A stretch of DNA of 64,000 bases, from positions 6,929,014 to 6,993,013 of the forward strand of contig CP099854.1 in NCBI GenBank assembly GCA_030062745.1, in the 5' to 3' direction. The notes beneath the pieces are model-generated. The model did no database searches. It worked only from the letters and a program-made list of their open reading frames with translations, and was not told where the DNA came from. Below, in pieces: positions 63,771-64,000 of this stretch (position 1 is its first letter; every line of letters starts with the position of its first letter). Both the position numbers and the translations under genes were made by a program. This stretch comes from Capitulum mitella (taxonomy: Eukaryota; Arthropoda; Thecostraca; Pollicipedomorpha; Pollicipedidae).

Positions 63771-64000
63771 AGCCGAGCCAGAGTCAGAGTCAGGGACGGA
63801 GCTAGGGCCAGAGCCAGAGTCAGGGTCGGAGTCAGAGTCAGAGCCAGAGTCAGTACCGGAGCCAGGGTCACGGTCTGGGCCAGAGTCAGAGTCTTGTTCA
63901 AGGCCAGAACCAGAGTCGGCGTTAGGGTCAGGGCCAGAGCCAGAGTCAGAGTCAGAGTCATGACCAGAACCAGAGTCAGAGTCTGGGCCAGATTCAGAGT
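63771..64000. repeat. GAGTCA/GAGCCA minisatellite
   Basis: A hexanucleotide-based array (AGAGTCAGAGCC variants) running to the window edge, inside the first intron of gene 2. All six frames are largely open because the period is a multiple of three. Confidence 0.9.

Overview
This window is eukaryotic nuclear DNA, most likely from an arthropod and plausibly a crustacean. Coding exons are short, very GC-rich at third positions and bounded by canonical GT-AG introns. They sit in AT-richer intergenic DNA full of small DNA transposons and microsatellites. The crustacean hint comes from a CUB-domain serine protease whose catalytic domain resembles brachyurin-type digestive proteases, and from glycine/tyrosine-rich secreted proteins of cuticle type. 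The species cannot be fixed from the sequence alone.

Layout. 0.7-2.2 kb: a TTAA-flanked non-autonomous transposon (family P2). 4.1-5.6 kb: an apparently intronless CUB plus trypsin-like serine protease gene on the minus strand, with its own TATA box and one reading-frame break. 6-18 kb: mostly transposons, including two head-to-tail P1 elements that share a single TTAA (7.9-10.4 kb), further P2 and P3 elements, and a roughly 260-bp MITE family (P4). 18.8-41 kb: a plus-strand BTB/zinc-finger gene of the Broad-Complex/Tramtrack group. Two exons encode the BTB domain, one exon encodes a proline-rich linker, and one 48-nt exon keeps the frame. They lead to three mutually exclusive candidate 3' exons: one with a CxxC...H...C motif and two with paired C2H2 fingers. 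All junctions are in phase 1, so each 3' exon can be spliced to the shared exons. The introns hold P1 and P3 transposons, a 117-bp minisatellite, tRNA-like sequences and an array of copied 3' splice sites. 41-49.5 kb: transposon remnants and apparently gene-free DNA. 49.6-52.1 kb: a complete five-exon glycine-rich secreted protein gene on the minus strand, starting with a three-codon micro-exon behind a TATA box. 52.3-61.4 kb: transposon copies, a dead reverse-transcriptase fragment and a tandem duplication. 61.8-64 kb: a second glycine-rich gene, a tandem paralogue of the first with the same intron phases; its first exon lies outside the window.

The most unusual signal is that three different TTAA-flanked transposon families (P1, P2, P3) each carry ordered nuclear-receptor half-sites (TGACCT/AGGTCA). 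P1 carries a DR1-DR4-DR4 composite at the same internal place in its copies, P3 a DR0-DR4 pair, and P2 everted pairs. One P1 and one P3 copy lie in the intron just before the alternative zinc-finger exons of the Broad-like gene, a type of gene that responds to ecdysone in insects. Whether this is regulatory is an inference; the half-sites themselves are visible in the sequence.
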